DNA of 37,552 nucleotides from Baffinella frigidus (Eukaryota; Cryptophyceae; Cryptomonadales; Baffinellaceae), in assembly GCA_026770585.1 (NCBI GenBank), contig MU646409.1:579486-617037 (forward strand). The letters run 5' to 3'. Numbering within the stretch: the stretch's first letter is position 1; each line of letters opens with the position of its first letter. A model generated the notes under the pieces. It ran no database searches and was not told the origin of the DNA. It saw only the letters and a list, made by a program, of their open reading frames with translations. The position numbers and the translations under genes are program-made. Positions 30,201-37,552 of the stretch are shown here, one piece after another.

Positions 30201-33200
30201 GTGAGACTGTGCGATAGGCATCAGTGGTCAGACTGTGTGGTAGCGCACATGACATCCCGGACCCGTCCTCGCGGACAGTAGGAGGTAACACCTTCACCGG
30301 TGTGTTGCACACCATTCGATCGCCCGAATGGGACACATAATCTCTGCCGGGCTAGCGCAGTCCGCCTGGGGTGTTGGGTGCAGTGGTTGCGGTTCTGCTC
30401 AGGTGTTGGGTCGACCTGCATATGTCTGGCGTATGGAGGTCGATCTGGTCTCCACTGCTGCGTGCCTCCCGCAATTCCAAACTTGCCTAATGACTGCCCA
30501 CCAATTCAAACCAATCACCCCCAACGGGAGATTTCCGCGACTGCTAACCTTGGCAGGGTGTGTACCAGCGATAAGAGGGGAGTGGCGCACTGGTGGGGGT
30601 GCGCCCACGTGGCGCCCGTGCTGGTATGATTTAAGGCCTCGTTTCCACCGTATGCCCTCCCCCTCAACGTGGAAAGAAACGATGCGCGGGTGGTGGTGGG
30701 AAGCGTGAAAGAGGACGAGGCGGTGAGGTTGACAGGAAGAGTGAAGGTGGAAGAGGGGGTGGTGCTGACAGGAAGAGTGGACGATGAGGAGGCGGTGGTG
30801 CTGACGAAAGAGGAGTGCTGCTGACGAAAGAGGAGTGCACTTTCGCAGGAAGAGGAGGCGGAAGCAGACGCACTCGCGCGGCGCAAGGCTGCGGACGAGG
30901 ACTGGAGCAACCTCCTCTCTGCCCTCCTCGCCTCCGAGGTCCTGCCTCCAAGGACACAATAATTCTTCACACGGATTAAGAGGAATACACATATTTGATA
31001 GCACCACCCAGCCCATGCAGGCATGCCACGCACACACCCAGCCAGAGTGGGGGGCACGCACGATAGGTGAGATGGGTTTTCTGGACACGGGAGCTTGGCG
31101 GTCGACACAGAGGGGAGGGTTGCCTGCAGAGCATAGCTGTGTGGTGCTGCGTGCGTCGTGCGACTCAGAGGAGTGGCGAATGGTGTCTGAGAGGATGCCC
31201 GAATGATGCAGGCGGAGACGGAGACGGAGGAGGCGGCATTCGTCGAATTCTCCCTCACCCTTTCTCCGCCAGGCCAGGACACAGGTACGTTGTAGCCTCC
31301 TGATCCTTGGAAAAAGCTCTTGCGCCCAGGTGGGCTGGGGGAACGCACCGTGTTTGAACAACGTGTCTGGTGAACATACCGCAAACTGCCTGCCCACCCG
31401 GCGGTTGGCTTGAGTCAATCCGGGGCCGATTCACGGCACTCATCTGCGAGACCGCACAGAGGCTCTCCTTTTTCATATCACGCGCTCTGTTCCGCTGCAA
31501 GCCCGGGTTATCGGGTGTGTTGCCTGCCAGTGGCCTGCAGGTTCCGGAGGCAAATATTGCATGCGTTGAGCGGGGCGAGGGGTGTGTTGCTCGAGCAGGA
31601 TCGTTCGAGGTGAAGGCGCGGCTGAGTGCCGGGCAGCATCCTGACGAGGCAGCCTTCGGCTTCTGCGCGCGGAATCGCCTCCACTCCCACGCCGAGGTTG
31701 CTCACCACCCACCTCTCGCACCCCGCCTCCCTCCTGTCCATCTACCTCTGCCTCGGTTTTATTCTCGCTCGTCCTAAAGGCTTTAAATTCGCCTGTTTGT
31801 TCAAGATTTATGTCCTTCAATACTTTGAAGGACGAGCCAGAATAAAACACAGACAGAGTTAGTCCTTGCCCCCGCCACTACATCGCGAATACACGTGTAT
31901 TTGAACCCCCCCCCCCTCCCCCGGGACTGCCTTGGGGTCCTAGGGATATGCCTGGTGTAGGACCGCAGAATGTGGGGTGTCTTGCATTCGACCCTGGACA
32001 GTGAAGCTGTGCACGAGAGAGCACGGTGCATTTCTACAGCTGGCCCTGGTGGCGGGGGCGAGACAGGTTGGGGGTGATGAGATGGCGGCTCTTGGTGGCA
32101 GGTGTTGAAGCTCTCGCAGATGCTGCGCGATCAAGCCGCGGCCCGCGGTCTCTCCCTCCTCCTCTGAGTCTTGAGGAAGCGTACACACGCTATGCGCCAC
32201 CGTGCGACTTTGTGCGACGTTAGGGGAACCGCCTCCGTTTCTTCTGCCCTGAGCATCATGATGACGGCGTCTCGCTGCCTGAGAACATGCCATGGTGCAC
32301 GAGCTGTCCCCGCGCGCGCGCGCTCTCGTGCTCTCGCGCGCGCGCTCTCTCTCTCGTTTTCGTTCTCGCTCTCGCTCTCGCTCGCTCGCTCTCTCTCTCT
32401 CTCACTCGCGCGCGCGCTCTCTCTCTCTCTCGCTCTCTCTCTATCTGCCCCTGGCTGCGGCGGCGCGTCTCTGCTTCCGCAAACCTGTTCTGGTGAATCT
32501 ATCTGGGATCATATTTGCCCTGCGTTGATGTGGCGGGTTGCCCTGAGGTGTTGGTGGTGGTGGTGCTCGCGGGCAGGGATCTCGCTGCCCTCTGCCCCGG
32601 CGGATGTCGCGGGCGAGGCGGGGGCTGCTGGCGCAGGCGAGGCGGGGGGGGTGCGCGGGCGGGCGGGGCTTCTCGAGCAAGGGGAGACGCTGCTGAAAGA
32701 CGGGGCGTTGTTGGAGGCTGGGGTGCTTCTCGCGAGGGCGCTTGACGTCTCCCGCGGGTGCGTGTCAACCTCTCCTTGTCAACCACTGCTTCCCCACCTG
32801 CGCCCGCTATCTCTCTCTCTCTCTTTCTCTCTTTCTCTTTCGGTCGTGCTATCTCTCTCTCTTTCTCTCTCTCTCGCGCGCGCGCTCTTGCTCTCTTTTT
32901 CTCGCAATCTATCTCTCTCGCTCTCTCGCTCTCTCTCTCTCGCTCTCTCTCTCTCTCGCTCTCTCGCGCTCTCTCTCTCTCTCGCTCTCTTGCTCGCTCT
33001 CTCTCTCTGGCCCTCTCTCGCTCTCTCTCTCTCGCGCTCTTTCTCGCTCTCTCTCTCTCTCGCACACACACCGTCCCCTCCCGTGTCTCACGCGGGGATG
33101 GCGAGCGAGCGATGCGAGCGAGCGACACTCCACCACCTCTCGTACACCGTGCGCCAAGTTGCGGTGCGCATACATGCAAGCGTTCCCACTCACAGGGTGC

Positions 33201-36200
33201 TGCTCTAGAACTCAATGGCTTCTCTCTCTCCCCCCACCCCCCCTCCGCAGCTCCGAGCCTTGTGTGTGACCGCGAGAGGCTGAGGCTCGGCGCCCATAAC
33301 CAGGGCACTGGGGGAGCCTGAAGTCGCCCGCGCACGGGGGGCGCTCGACAAAGCTCTCAAGGCTCAGCATTCCTTCCACCGAGCGGTCTGTCCCAGTTCC
33401 GCCCGCCATGTGCGATTTAATCTCGGAACATAACATAATCTGTGGGTAAATGTTCTCATCTTAGCCTTGTTTCCATACCCGAAATAGAATATCCGCCCTC
33501 ATCTTCGGCGTTGGGAGCCCTGAGATCTCCACAGAAACTGTTATGTTCCGAAATGAGATTGGCAGGGGATGAGCAACTCACGTGGTGTGTCGGTGCACTG
33601 TGTGTGGAGCATATGGTCACGTGTTGACCTCTGGAGGCAGAGGCTGGAGACACCATCCAATCCCAAGAGCAAGTTGTGGCATCCACTTGCATGCGCATCG
33701 TGGCATGCAAATCACGTGTCTCTGCGTCTGGCATGCACCTGAAACGAGCTTGGGCCGCAGGTGACGCTGCTGCAAGAGGGCAACAACACCATCGAGGCTG
33801 CTGAGGCGCTCAGCCAGGTGCGCGCATAGTCATGCCAATCATCACCGCCCATAGTCACAGCAATGCTCATTGCAGTCAGGGTGGTGAGGGTTCGGACGAA
33901 GCGCAACGAGAGTGGTGAGTGCCCCTTGGCAGGTGTGGTGTGGTGTGGTGCGTTGCGGCGTGGCGTGGTGTGTGAGCACACGCGTTGCGTTGTCACGCGA
34001 GGCGCCCGGACACCCGGATGGTGGCCACCTCGGGGGTGCCGCACCCAGGGTCCAACACGCTGCAAGATCATCATGTGGGTGGCTCGCGCCCAGCAGGCGT
34101 GACCCACACGCGGGCCCAGCAGGCGTGACCCACACGCGGGCAGCGAGAGAGCGTCTCTCGGCGTGATGTTCGACGCCAGCGACTCCGGCCCTCCGTGAGC
34201 GAGCGCTGACGGGTGCGGCATGAGGCTCACAACCTTTGCCACGCCCGCAGGCCACGACGGTGTCAGGCGCGTCGTACAACACCACCATCATGCTGCTCAA
34301 GGTCCACCCCTGGTCTCGGCCTGCTTCGAGTCTTGTGCTTTCATCTCATTTGATATGTTGTTCTGATTTGGTGTGTGCGAGAAAATCTCGTTGGTCACTG
34401 GGGCACTGGGGCCCCAGTGCCCTTGAGAGACTCGCGTGCACTGTAAAGCAAACACCAAACCGCGACTGCCGCAGAACCCCCCTTATCCTCCATGCACATA
34501 ACCTGTAGCCCGAAGGGTCTTGGCGCCAAAAGGTCCAGAGGCGGGCCTGCGGCTCAGACAGTACCGCACTTTCGAGATCGCGGCCGCCGAAAGGGGTGCC
34601 ACGATTCAGCCAGATCCGACGTGTGGTTGGATCTGATTTGATGTGTGTGTGGTGGGTGGGTGGCAGGCGCGCACGGACCAGCTGGCAGGCAACTGGCCTG
34701 CCGTCACGCGCGGTGCCGCTCTTATCCTCCAGGTTCGCCTCTCTTGCTCCTCATCTGAGATTGCACCACACAGGTTGTGAGCCTGTTGGGGTACCTCCCG
34801 TGAGCGCTCGCCCGCACAGGGGTGGAGTCTCTGTCATCCAACCCAAGTTCCCGTGTTCTTTCCGCCTCCCTGTGTTCTTTCCTGCTTTGGGGTTGACGCT
34901 TGGGGTTGAGGTTTAGGGTTGAGGATTTCGAAACCTTAAACCCTCCTCTCCTCTAACACCGTGCTCTCGACAGCAACATGGCACCGCCTTAAAAGCGTTT
35001 GCGGTATTTGTTATCCGTTTTCGACTTGCAGTTTTCGTTTTTTCGGTTTTTTAAAAAGGTTGTAAAGTCGTAAAACATTTCAATTGGGCACTTCTGGTAC
35101 AAAGGAAACTCCGAAAAACCGAAAACTGCAAGTCGAAAACGGACACCAATTACCGCAAACACTCTATCAATCATGTGCTGACTTTTTTCGACACCATTTA
35201 CGCCTGGCGTACTAGTTGCGCAGACGTTGTCAACGAACACAGCATGTGGTAACGCGCTGGACCTGCGCTGATTCACGCTCCCCTCTGGTGGGCAGGCGGT
35301 CTCGCTGCGCGGGGCGTGGCAGCGCGGGCAGCCTCGCATGATGGCTGTTGCTCTCGGAGGCCAGGCACGCCCCCCTTCCTTCCCTCTCACCACCGTCACA
35401 CACCCTCCACCCGCAACTTGTCCTTGCACCTGCGAATGTGTGCCAACGTTTGGGCATTGGAAGGTAGGCATACCCGCTGTCAAGAAAATGAAGATAGTGC
35501 ACCGACTGGGCACACTTGGGGCGATGCGTGCGGCGGCAGACGCGTGTGCTGTTCCCGGCGTGCGACGTTGGACGGCCTTGGTACGTGCTGGCCATCGCAC
35601 GTGCTGCCACGCGCACTCACTGCCGCGAGATGCCTCTACTGCGTTGCTAGCAACCTCGCGGGAACAAGACACGGTGCTTCAGGCGGCGCCGAGGTGTACA
35701 TAGTGGCCATGCGTTGCGTGTTGCGAACGCCTTTTGCCAACTACACATGAATATCTCCCTTCCCTACTTCCTCCCTACGAGCTCGTACCTCCCTTCCTTC
35801 CTTCCTTGCCTAGGCACCTCCTAGCAGGTTGTTGGGTAGACACGCACCCGAACACAGCACAGCAGACGTGGTGGATGCTTTGCGGTCCCAAGGCGATTCT
35901 CACCCGGGAAGCACGCCACAGTCTAGCATGTCTCCCGGAAATCCGGGAGAGGTCCCGGAAATGTGGGACACCGGTGGGTGCTGAGTGGTGTGGTGGATGG
36001 TGGGCGGCAGGCGGCGATGGAGATGGGTGACGGGGCGCGTGCGCTCAAGTTCTACCAGACTGCCTTGCGCGCTGACCCTGACCAGGCCCAAGTCGGCCGC
36101 GAGTACAAGAAGCTCAAGGCACCCCCCCCCACCGCATGCCGCCATACAGCCACACAGCCCCCCTCGCCGCGCCTCCTCGGCACACTACACGGTTGGCTAC

Positions 36201-36925
36201 GAGAGTTTCGACTACGCTAGATTCAGCGGTAATGTGACAAGATTTCATTTGAAAATCCTTCAGGTTAATTGCCTCGGGGCAAGGTGACTCTTGATGACAG
36301 GTTCGTAGTCCACCGTGTGGACCAGCGCTACTCGCGCGCGTGTTCGCGAGGAGGGCGCCCGCACAGACACGTGTCTGTTCCACCCCGATGAGATGCGCGA
36401 TCATCGCACATGTGCCGCGACAGGCCGCGCACCCCACATCTCACGAGGCTCCAGAGAGGGGGAGAGCGAGAGAGGGAGGAAGGCAGGGAGGGAGAGAGAG
36501 ATAGAGAGAGACACAGAGGGGGGGTGCACGTGAAGCGGCAGGTGCAGATCCCCGAGTGCATCCACATGCACATTTGACATTTGACGAGAGCGGTGGATGC
36601 ACAGGTGCTGCTCCGCCTGATCAAGGACGCCGACGAACTTCTCGTCAAGTCGCAGAACCACAAGGTACTTCAACTTTTGAGAGAGTCCACTTTCGAGAGA
36701 CCACGGAACATCCCCTCTGTGTGCCCTCGCACCCGCACACCCGAGGACTCTGTTGCTTCTTCACCGCGAATCCGGACTGCCTCGGGTGGGCATGCCTGGT
36801 GGCCATGTGGGGTGGGCTGCGATTCAAGTGGTGTGAGGCACTTGTGTGCTTCCGCAGGCACTGAAGAAGCTGACAGAGGCGCTGTCGGCTATGGTTGGGA
36901 TGGATGCTAGCTCCGGCCTTCTCAG

Positions 36926-36961
<36 letters not shown>

Positions 36962-37539
36962 GCGCTCTTTCTTTCTCTCTCGCTCGCTCTCTCTCTCTCT
37001 CGCTCTCTCTCTTTCTCTCGCTCTCTCTCGCTCTCTCTCGCTCTCTCTCTATCGCTCTCTCTCTCTCTCTGGATGCAACCTCCGGTCTTCTCAAGTTCCG
37101 ATCCCGCATCGCAAGTGTGCTGCCACACGAGGGAGGGAGAGGGATAGAGGGAGGGAGCGAGATAGCGAGAGATAAAGAGACGCGCCGGGCCCACCCACGA
37201 GGCAATTGAGTGGGGCGCGTCGTAGGACGCGAGGGTAGGTGAAGCCGTCGGGTCATGCCACGAATCGGCTCCAGTGGCTCCAATTCCCGTGGGAACTTGA
37301 AGGAACGGCTCCAATTCCCGGAGAGACCTTGTAGAGATTGTGATCCTGGCATGCTCTACCCTCGGGCGTGGACACCTTGATGGGCGGAGGGTGATGGAGT
37401 GCCGAGAGGTTTGAGTGAGGAGGCACGGGCGGGTGCAGAGAGTGGTGAGTGGTGACGCCAGGTGGCACGGGTTCACGCACGCCCCCCCCGGGTACAGCTG
37501 CGCCTCTGCAACCCCCCCCCCGAGCTCAAGCGCCACGAG
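26952..37539 (+). CDS. Secretory-pathway TPR protein, P58IPK/DNAJC3-like in its C-terminal half (at least 18 exons, 3' end outside)
   Basis: Exons chained by phase and motif: 26952-27215, 27314-27412, 28463-28546, 29162-29260, 29605-29658, 30849-30938, 31212-31284, 31599-31696, 32102-32147, 32577-32757, 33304-33385, 33761-33817, 34251-34301, 34667-34732, 35683-35717, 36011-36118, 36605-36664, 36858-36925, 37498-37539. Order: signal peptide, Pro-rich linker, unit A, coiled coil, unit B (a diverged copy of A), Gly/Ala linker, TPR repeats. The stretch EYKKLK-VLLRLIKDADELL aligns without gaps with the segment of DNAJC3 before its last TPRs. DNAJC3 is an ER-lumen co-chaperone whose J domain is C-terminal, here beyond the window. 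The long N-terminal half is not typical of DNAJC3. Three joins are unresolved: after exon 1, before 35683, and after 36925. Confidence 0.72.
27314..27412 (+). CDS. Gene 2 exon 2: unit A core
   Basis: 33 codons (TTTTCAG|GTGGGC ... TCGCAG|GTCGCC): AVFATVEQGED, then AVRFCAEHGLSSTSQ. It has the same layout as exon 8 (31599-31696), including the FC-A-(N/H)-x-L motif. Confidence 0.78.
27468..28022. repeat. Diverged tandem duplication in gene 2 intron 2
   Basis: Segments 27468-27655 and about 27838-28022 share the order GCTCAAAAG, AGCGGGCACT, CACACACAAG, CGCCCCCCCTCCGCTCCC, GCGAGCCCC. No conserved frame. Confidence 0.7.
28463..28546 (+). CDS. Gene 2 exon 3: helix closing unit A
   Basis: 28 codons (ATGACAG|GTCCTG ... 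TCTGAC|GTCGAC): VLGIVDHLNTAMERKVAEAP. It follows unit A as VLKLSQMLRDQAAA follows unit B. The frame stays open beyond 28546, so the donor is provisional. Confidence 0.68.
29162..29260 (+). CDS. Gene 2 exon 4: charged helix
   Basis: 33 codons (CTCTCAG|GTACGA ... AAAGAG|GTGCTT): LDPQAKERLSKQLEDMFRDY, predicted helical. The acceptor follows a (CT)n tract; two related copies of its first 19 bases lie just upstream in the intron. Confidence 0.8.
29605..29658 (+). CDS. Gene 2 exon 5: coiled-coil linker
   Basis: 18 codons (CTGTCAG|GCCGAG ... GCCCAG|GTACCT): AEAKLQAHEDEMAARQAQ. Phase 0 on both sides. Confidence 0.75.
29659..30848 (+). other. Gene 2 intron 5 (about 1.2 kb)
   Basis: No exon, structural RNA or repeat family recognised on either strand. 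The long minus-strand frame across 30399-31418 is low-complexity Ser/Pro/His and overlaps gene 2 exons 6 and 7. Confidence 0.5.
30849..30938 (+). CDS. Gene 2 exon 6: coiled-coil linker
   Basis: 30 codons (TTCGCAG|GAAGAG ... TCCGAG|GTCCTG): EEEAEADALARRKAADEDW then NLLSALLASE. Continues the charged helix of exons 4-5. Confidence 0.76.
31212..31284 (+). CDS. Gene 2 exon 7: first strands of unit B
   Basis: 73 bp (GATGCAG|GCGGAG ... ACAG|GTACGT): AETETEEAAFVEFSLTLSPP then GQDT; exit phase 1. Corresponds to VVSVSLQMN of exon 1. Confidence 0.75.
31599..31696 (+). CDS. Gene 2 exon 8: unit B core
   Basis: 98 bp (CGAGCAG|GATCGT ... GCCGAG|GTTGCT), entry phase 1: SFEVKARLSAGQHPDEAAFG, then FCARNRLHSHAE. 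Confidence 0.78.
32102..32147 (+). CDS. Gene 2 exon 9: helix closing unit B
   Basis: 46 bp (GTGGCAG|GTGTTG ... CGCG|GTCTCT): VLKLSQMLRDQAAAR, exit phase 1. Reading on without splicing meets TGA within seven codons. Confidence 0.76.
32310..33066. repeat. (CT)n-rich tracts around gene 2 exon 10
   Basis: Long CTCTCG and CTCTCTTT tracts at 32310-32450 and 32810-33066, on the sense strand, in the introns on both sides of exon 10. They create spurious Ser/Leu/Arg frames. Confidence 0.92.
32577..32757 (+). CDS. Gene 2 exon 10: Gly/Ala linker and first TPR helix pair
   Basis: 181 bp (GGGCAG|GGATCT ... CGCGG|GTGCGT), phase 1 in and phase 2 out: an Ala/Gly-rich linker, then LLEQGETLLKDGALLEAGVL and LARALDVS, a TPR of G-x-LLK-G-x3-EA type. 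Confidence 0.74.
33304..33385 (+). CDS. Gene 2 exon 11: TPR helix
   Basis: 82 bp (ATAACCAG|GGCACT ... GAGCG|GTCTGT), phase 2 in: ALGEPEVARARGALDKALKA. The phase fits exon 10. The other acceptor at 33250 would give an immediate stop. The 3' end could also be a GC donor at 33362. Confidence 0.6.
33761..33817 (+). CDS. Gene 2 exon 12: TPR helix
   Basis: 19 codons (GGCCGCAG|GTGACG ... AGCCAG|GTGCGC): VTLLQEGNNTIEAAEALSQ. Phase 0-0. Confidence 0.74.
34251..34301 (+). CDS. Gene 2 exon 13: TPR helix
   Basis: 17 codons (GCCCGCAG|GCCACG ... CTCAAG|GTCCAC): ATTVSGASYNTTIMLLK, continuing the TPR from exon 12. Confidence 0.72.
34667..34732 (+). CDS. Gene 2 exon 14: TPR helix
   Basis: 22 codons (GTGGCAG|GCGCGC ... 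CTCCAG|GTTCGC): ARTDQLAGNWPAVTRGAALI then LQ. With exon 13 it reads LLKARTDQLAGNWPAV, a TPR A-B helix pair. Confidence 0.74.
34994..35165. mobile_element. 172-bp MITE-like element in a gene 2 intron
   Basis: Long inverted repeats: GCGTTTGCGGTATTTGTTAT and CCGTTTTCGACTTGCAGTTT at the left pair with AAACTGCAAGTCGAAAACGG and ACCAATTACCGCAAACACTC at the right. The loop carries ACTTCTGGTACAAAGGAAAC, shared in inverse with 21736 on. No coding capacity. Confidence 0.85.
35683..35717 (+). CDS. Gene 2 candidate exon 15: start of the strongest TPR
   Basis: 35 bp (GCTTCAG|GCGGCG ... CGTTGC|GTGTTG): GAEVYIVAMRC, which with exon 16 forms a 34-residue TPR in correct register. Entry needs a phase 1 donor not found between 34733 and 35682, so an exon is missing or the acceptor differs. 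Confidence 0.5.
36011..36118 (+). CDS. Gene 2 exon 16: TPR repeat
   Basis: 36 codons (GGCGGCAG|GCGGCG ... CTCAAG|GCACCC): AAMEMGDGARALKFYQTALR then ADPDQ, with TPR positions G15, A20, Y24, A27 and P32 correct. The donor is GC, chosen because EYKKLK joins VLLRLI in the DNAJC3 register and no GT donor fits. Confidence 0.8.
36605..36664 (+). CDS. Gene 2 exon 17: inter-TPR helix
   Basis: 20 codons (TGCACAG|GTGCTG ... CACAAG|GTACTT): VLLRLIKDADELLVKSQNHK. It matches the segment of DNAJC3 that ends in a (K/S)AEELI-type helix. Confidence 0.8.
36858..36925 (+). CDS. Gene 2 exon 18: TPR helix, 3' end uncertain
   Basis: ACTTCCGCAG|GCACTG then ALKKLTEALSAMVGMDASSG and LL. A donor CTCAG|GTTCTC opens a (CT)n intron, but the matching downstream acceptor is one base out of phase. 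A donor ATG|GTTGGG at 36894 is an alternative that keeps frame with 37096 on. Confidence 0.6.
36902..37098 (+). repeat. 169-bp spaced duplication of a splice junction around a (CT)n intron
   Basis: Copies of 28 bases at 36902-36929 and 37071-37098 (24 of 28 identical) encode MDASSGLLRF and LDATSGLLKF at the two ends of a CT-rich tract. The second runs on into FRSRIASVLPHE, probably coding. Confidence 0.8.
37498..37539 (+). CDS. Gene 2 candidate exon 19 (last in window)
   Basis: 14 codons (GGTACAG|CTGCGC ... CACGAG|GTCCCC): LRLCNPPPELKRHE. A plausible TPR continuation resembling the Cys-containing helix after this point in DNAJC3, but short. Confidence 0.45.
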
Positions 37540-37552
37540 GTCCCCCCCCTCT

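Noticed and set aside
30399-31418. Minus-strand frame of 339 codons
   Set aside because: Ser/Pro/His-rich without domain signal, antisense to gene 2 exons 6 and 7, no splice or start support.
33251-33322. Exon start at 33251 for gene 2 exon 11
   Set aside because: Entering in the phase set by exon 10 gives a stop within seven codons; the acceptor at 33303 fits.
32171-33335. Long frames of Ser-Leu-Ser-Leu and Arg-Glu-Arg-Glu on both strands
   Set aside because: Direct translation of (CT)n/(GA)n tracts; open in several frames at once and interrupt the well-supported TPR gene.
34774-34807. Small exon after CACACAG near 34774
   Set aside because: Would leave a 41-base intron, far shorter than any other here, and does not solve the phase into 35683.

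Overview
This is a eukaryotic nuclear window, most likely from a unicellular alga or another GC-rich protist. The signs are dozens of GT-AG introns with pyrimidine-rich interiors, proteins with secretory signal peptides, GC-rich coding exons, and long degenerate arrays built on TTTAGGG/TTCAGGG, the plant and green-alga type telomere motif. I cannot name the species from sequence alone. A prasinophyte-like green alga fits, but that is a guess. No bacterial operon, rRNA, tRNA or CRISPR array was seen. Most long open frames here are low-complexity translations of (CT)n and G-runs and are not genes. || Layout: two divergently transcribed, intron-rich genes flank a gene-free, repeat-packed spacer of about 10.7 kb. 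(1) Positions 23-16231, minus strand: a large receptor-like gene whose 26 exons I could chain with matching reading phase, giving at least 2051 codons; the 3' end runs off the window. It encodes a signal peptide, about 1200 residues of GG(G/A)-(I/V) parallel beta-helix repeats (polymorphic outer membrane protein type), a cysteine-rich GCC2/GCC3-like module, a juxtamembrane domain, one transmembrane helix, a complete Ser/Thr-type protein kinase domain and a C-terminal TIR domain. (2) Positions 16232-26951: spacer with several inverted-repeat elements, a 70-bp hairpin insertion with a 4-bp target duplication and a matching empty site, two copies of a roughly 0.6-kb repeat, a dispersed palindrome-bearing repeat family, a 21-bp minisatellite and three telomere-like arrays. 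(3) Positions 26952-37539 and beyond, plus strand: a second secretory-pathway gene with a signal peptide, two copies of an unnamed alpha/beta unit carrying an FC-x(4)-L motif, a charged coiled-coil linker, and TPR repeats that align with the C-terminal TPRs of the ER co-chaperone P58IPK/DNAJC3. A J domain, if present, lies outside. || The headline is gene 1: an extracellular bacterial-style repeat sensor joined across the membrane to a kinase and then a TIR domain in one polypeptide, which looks like a self-contained surface receptor with an immune-type output. The splice structure is also informative. Six repeat-region exons of 24-32 codons are phase 0 on both sides, several introns sit inside GG(G/A)|GTN repeat motifs, some splice junctions are duplicated beside the intron, and two introns appear to be GC-AG. 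The second gene would act in the ER lumen, plausibly in folding of secreted or surface proteins; nothing in the window links it directly to the receptor.
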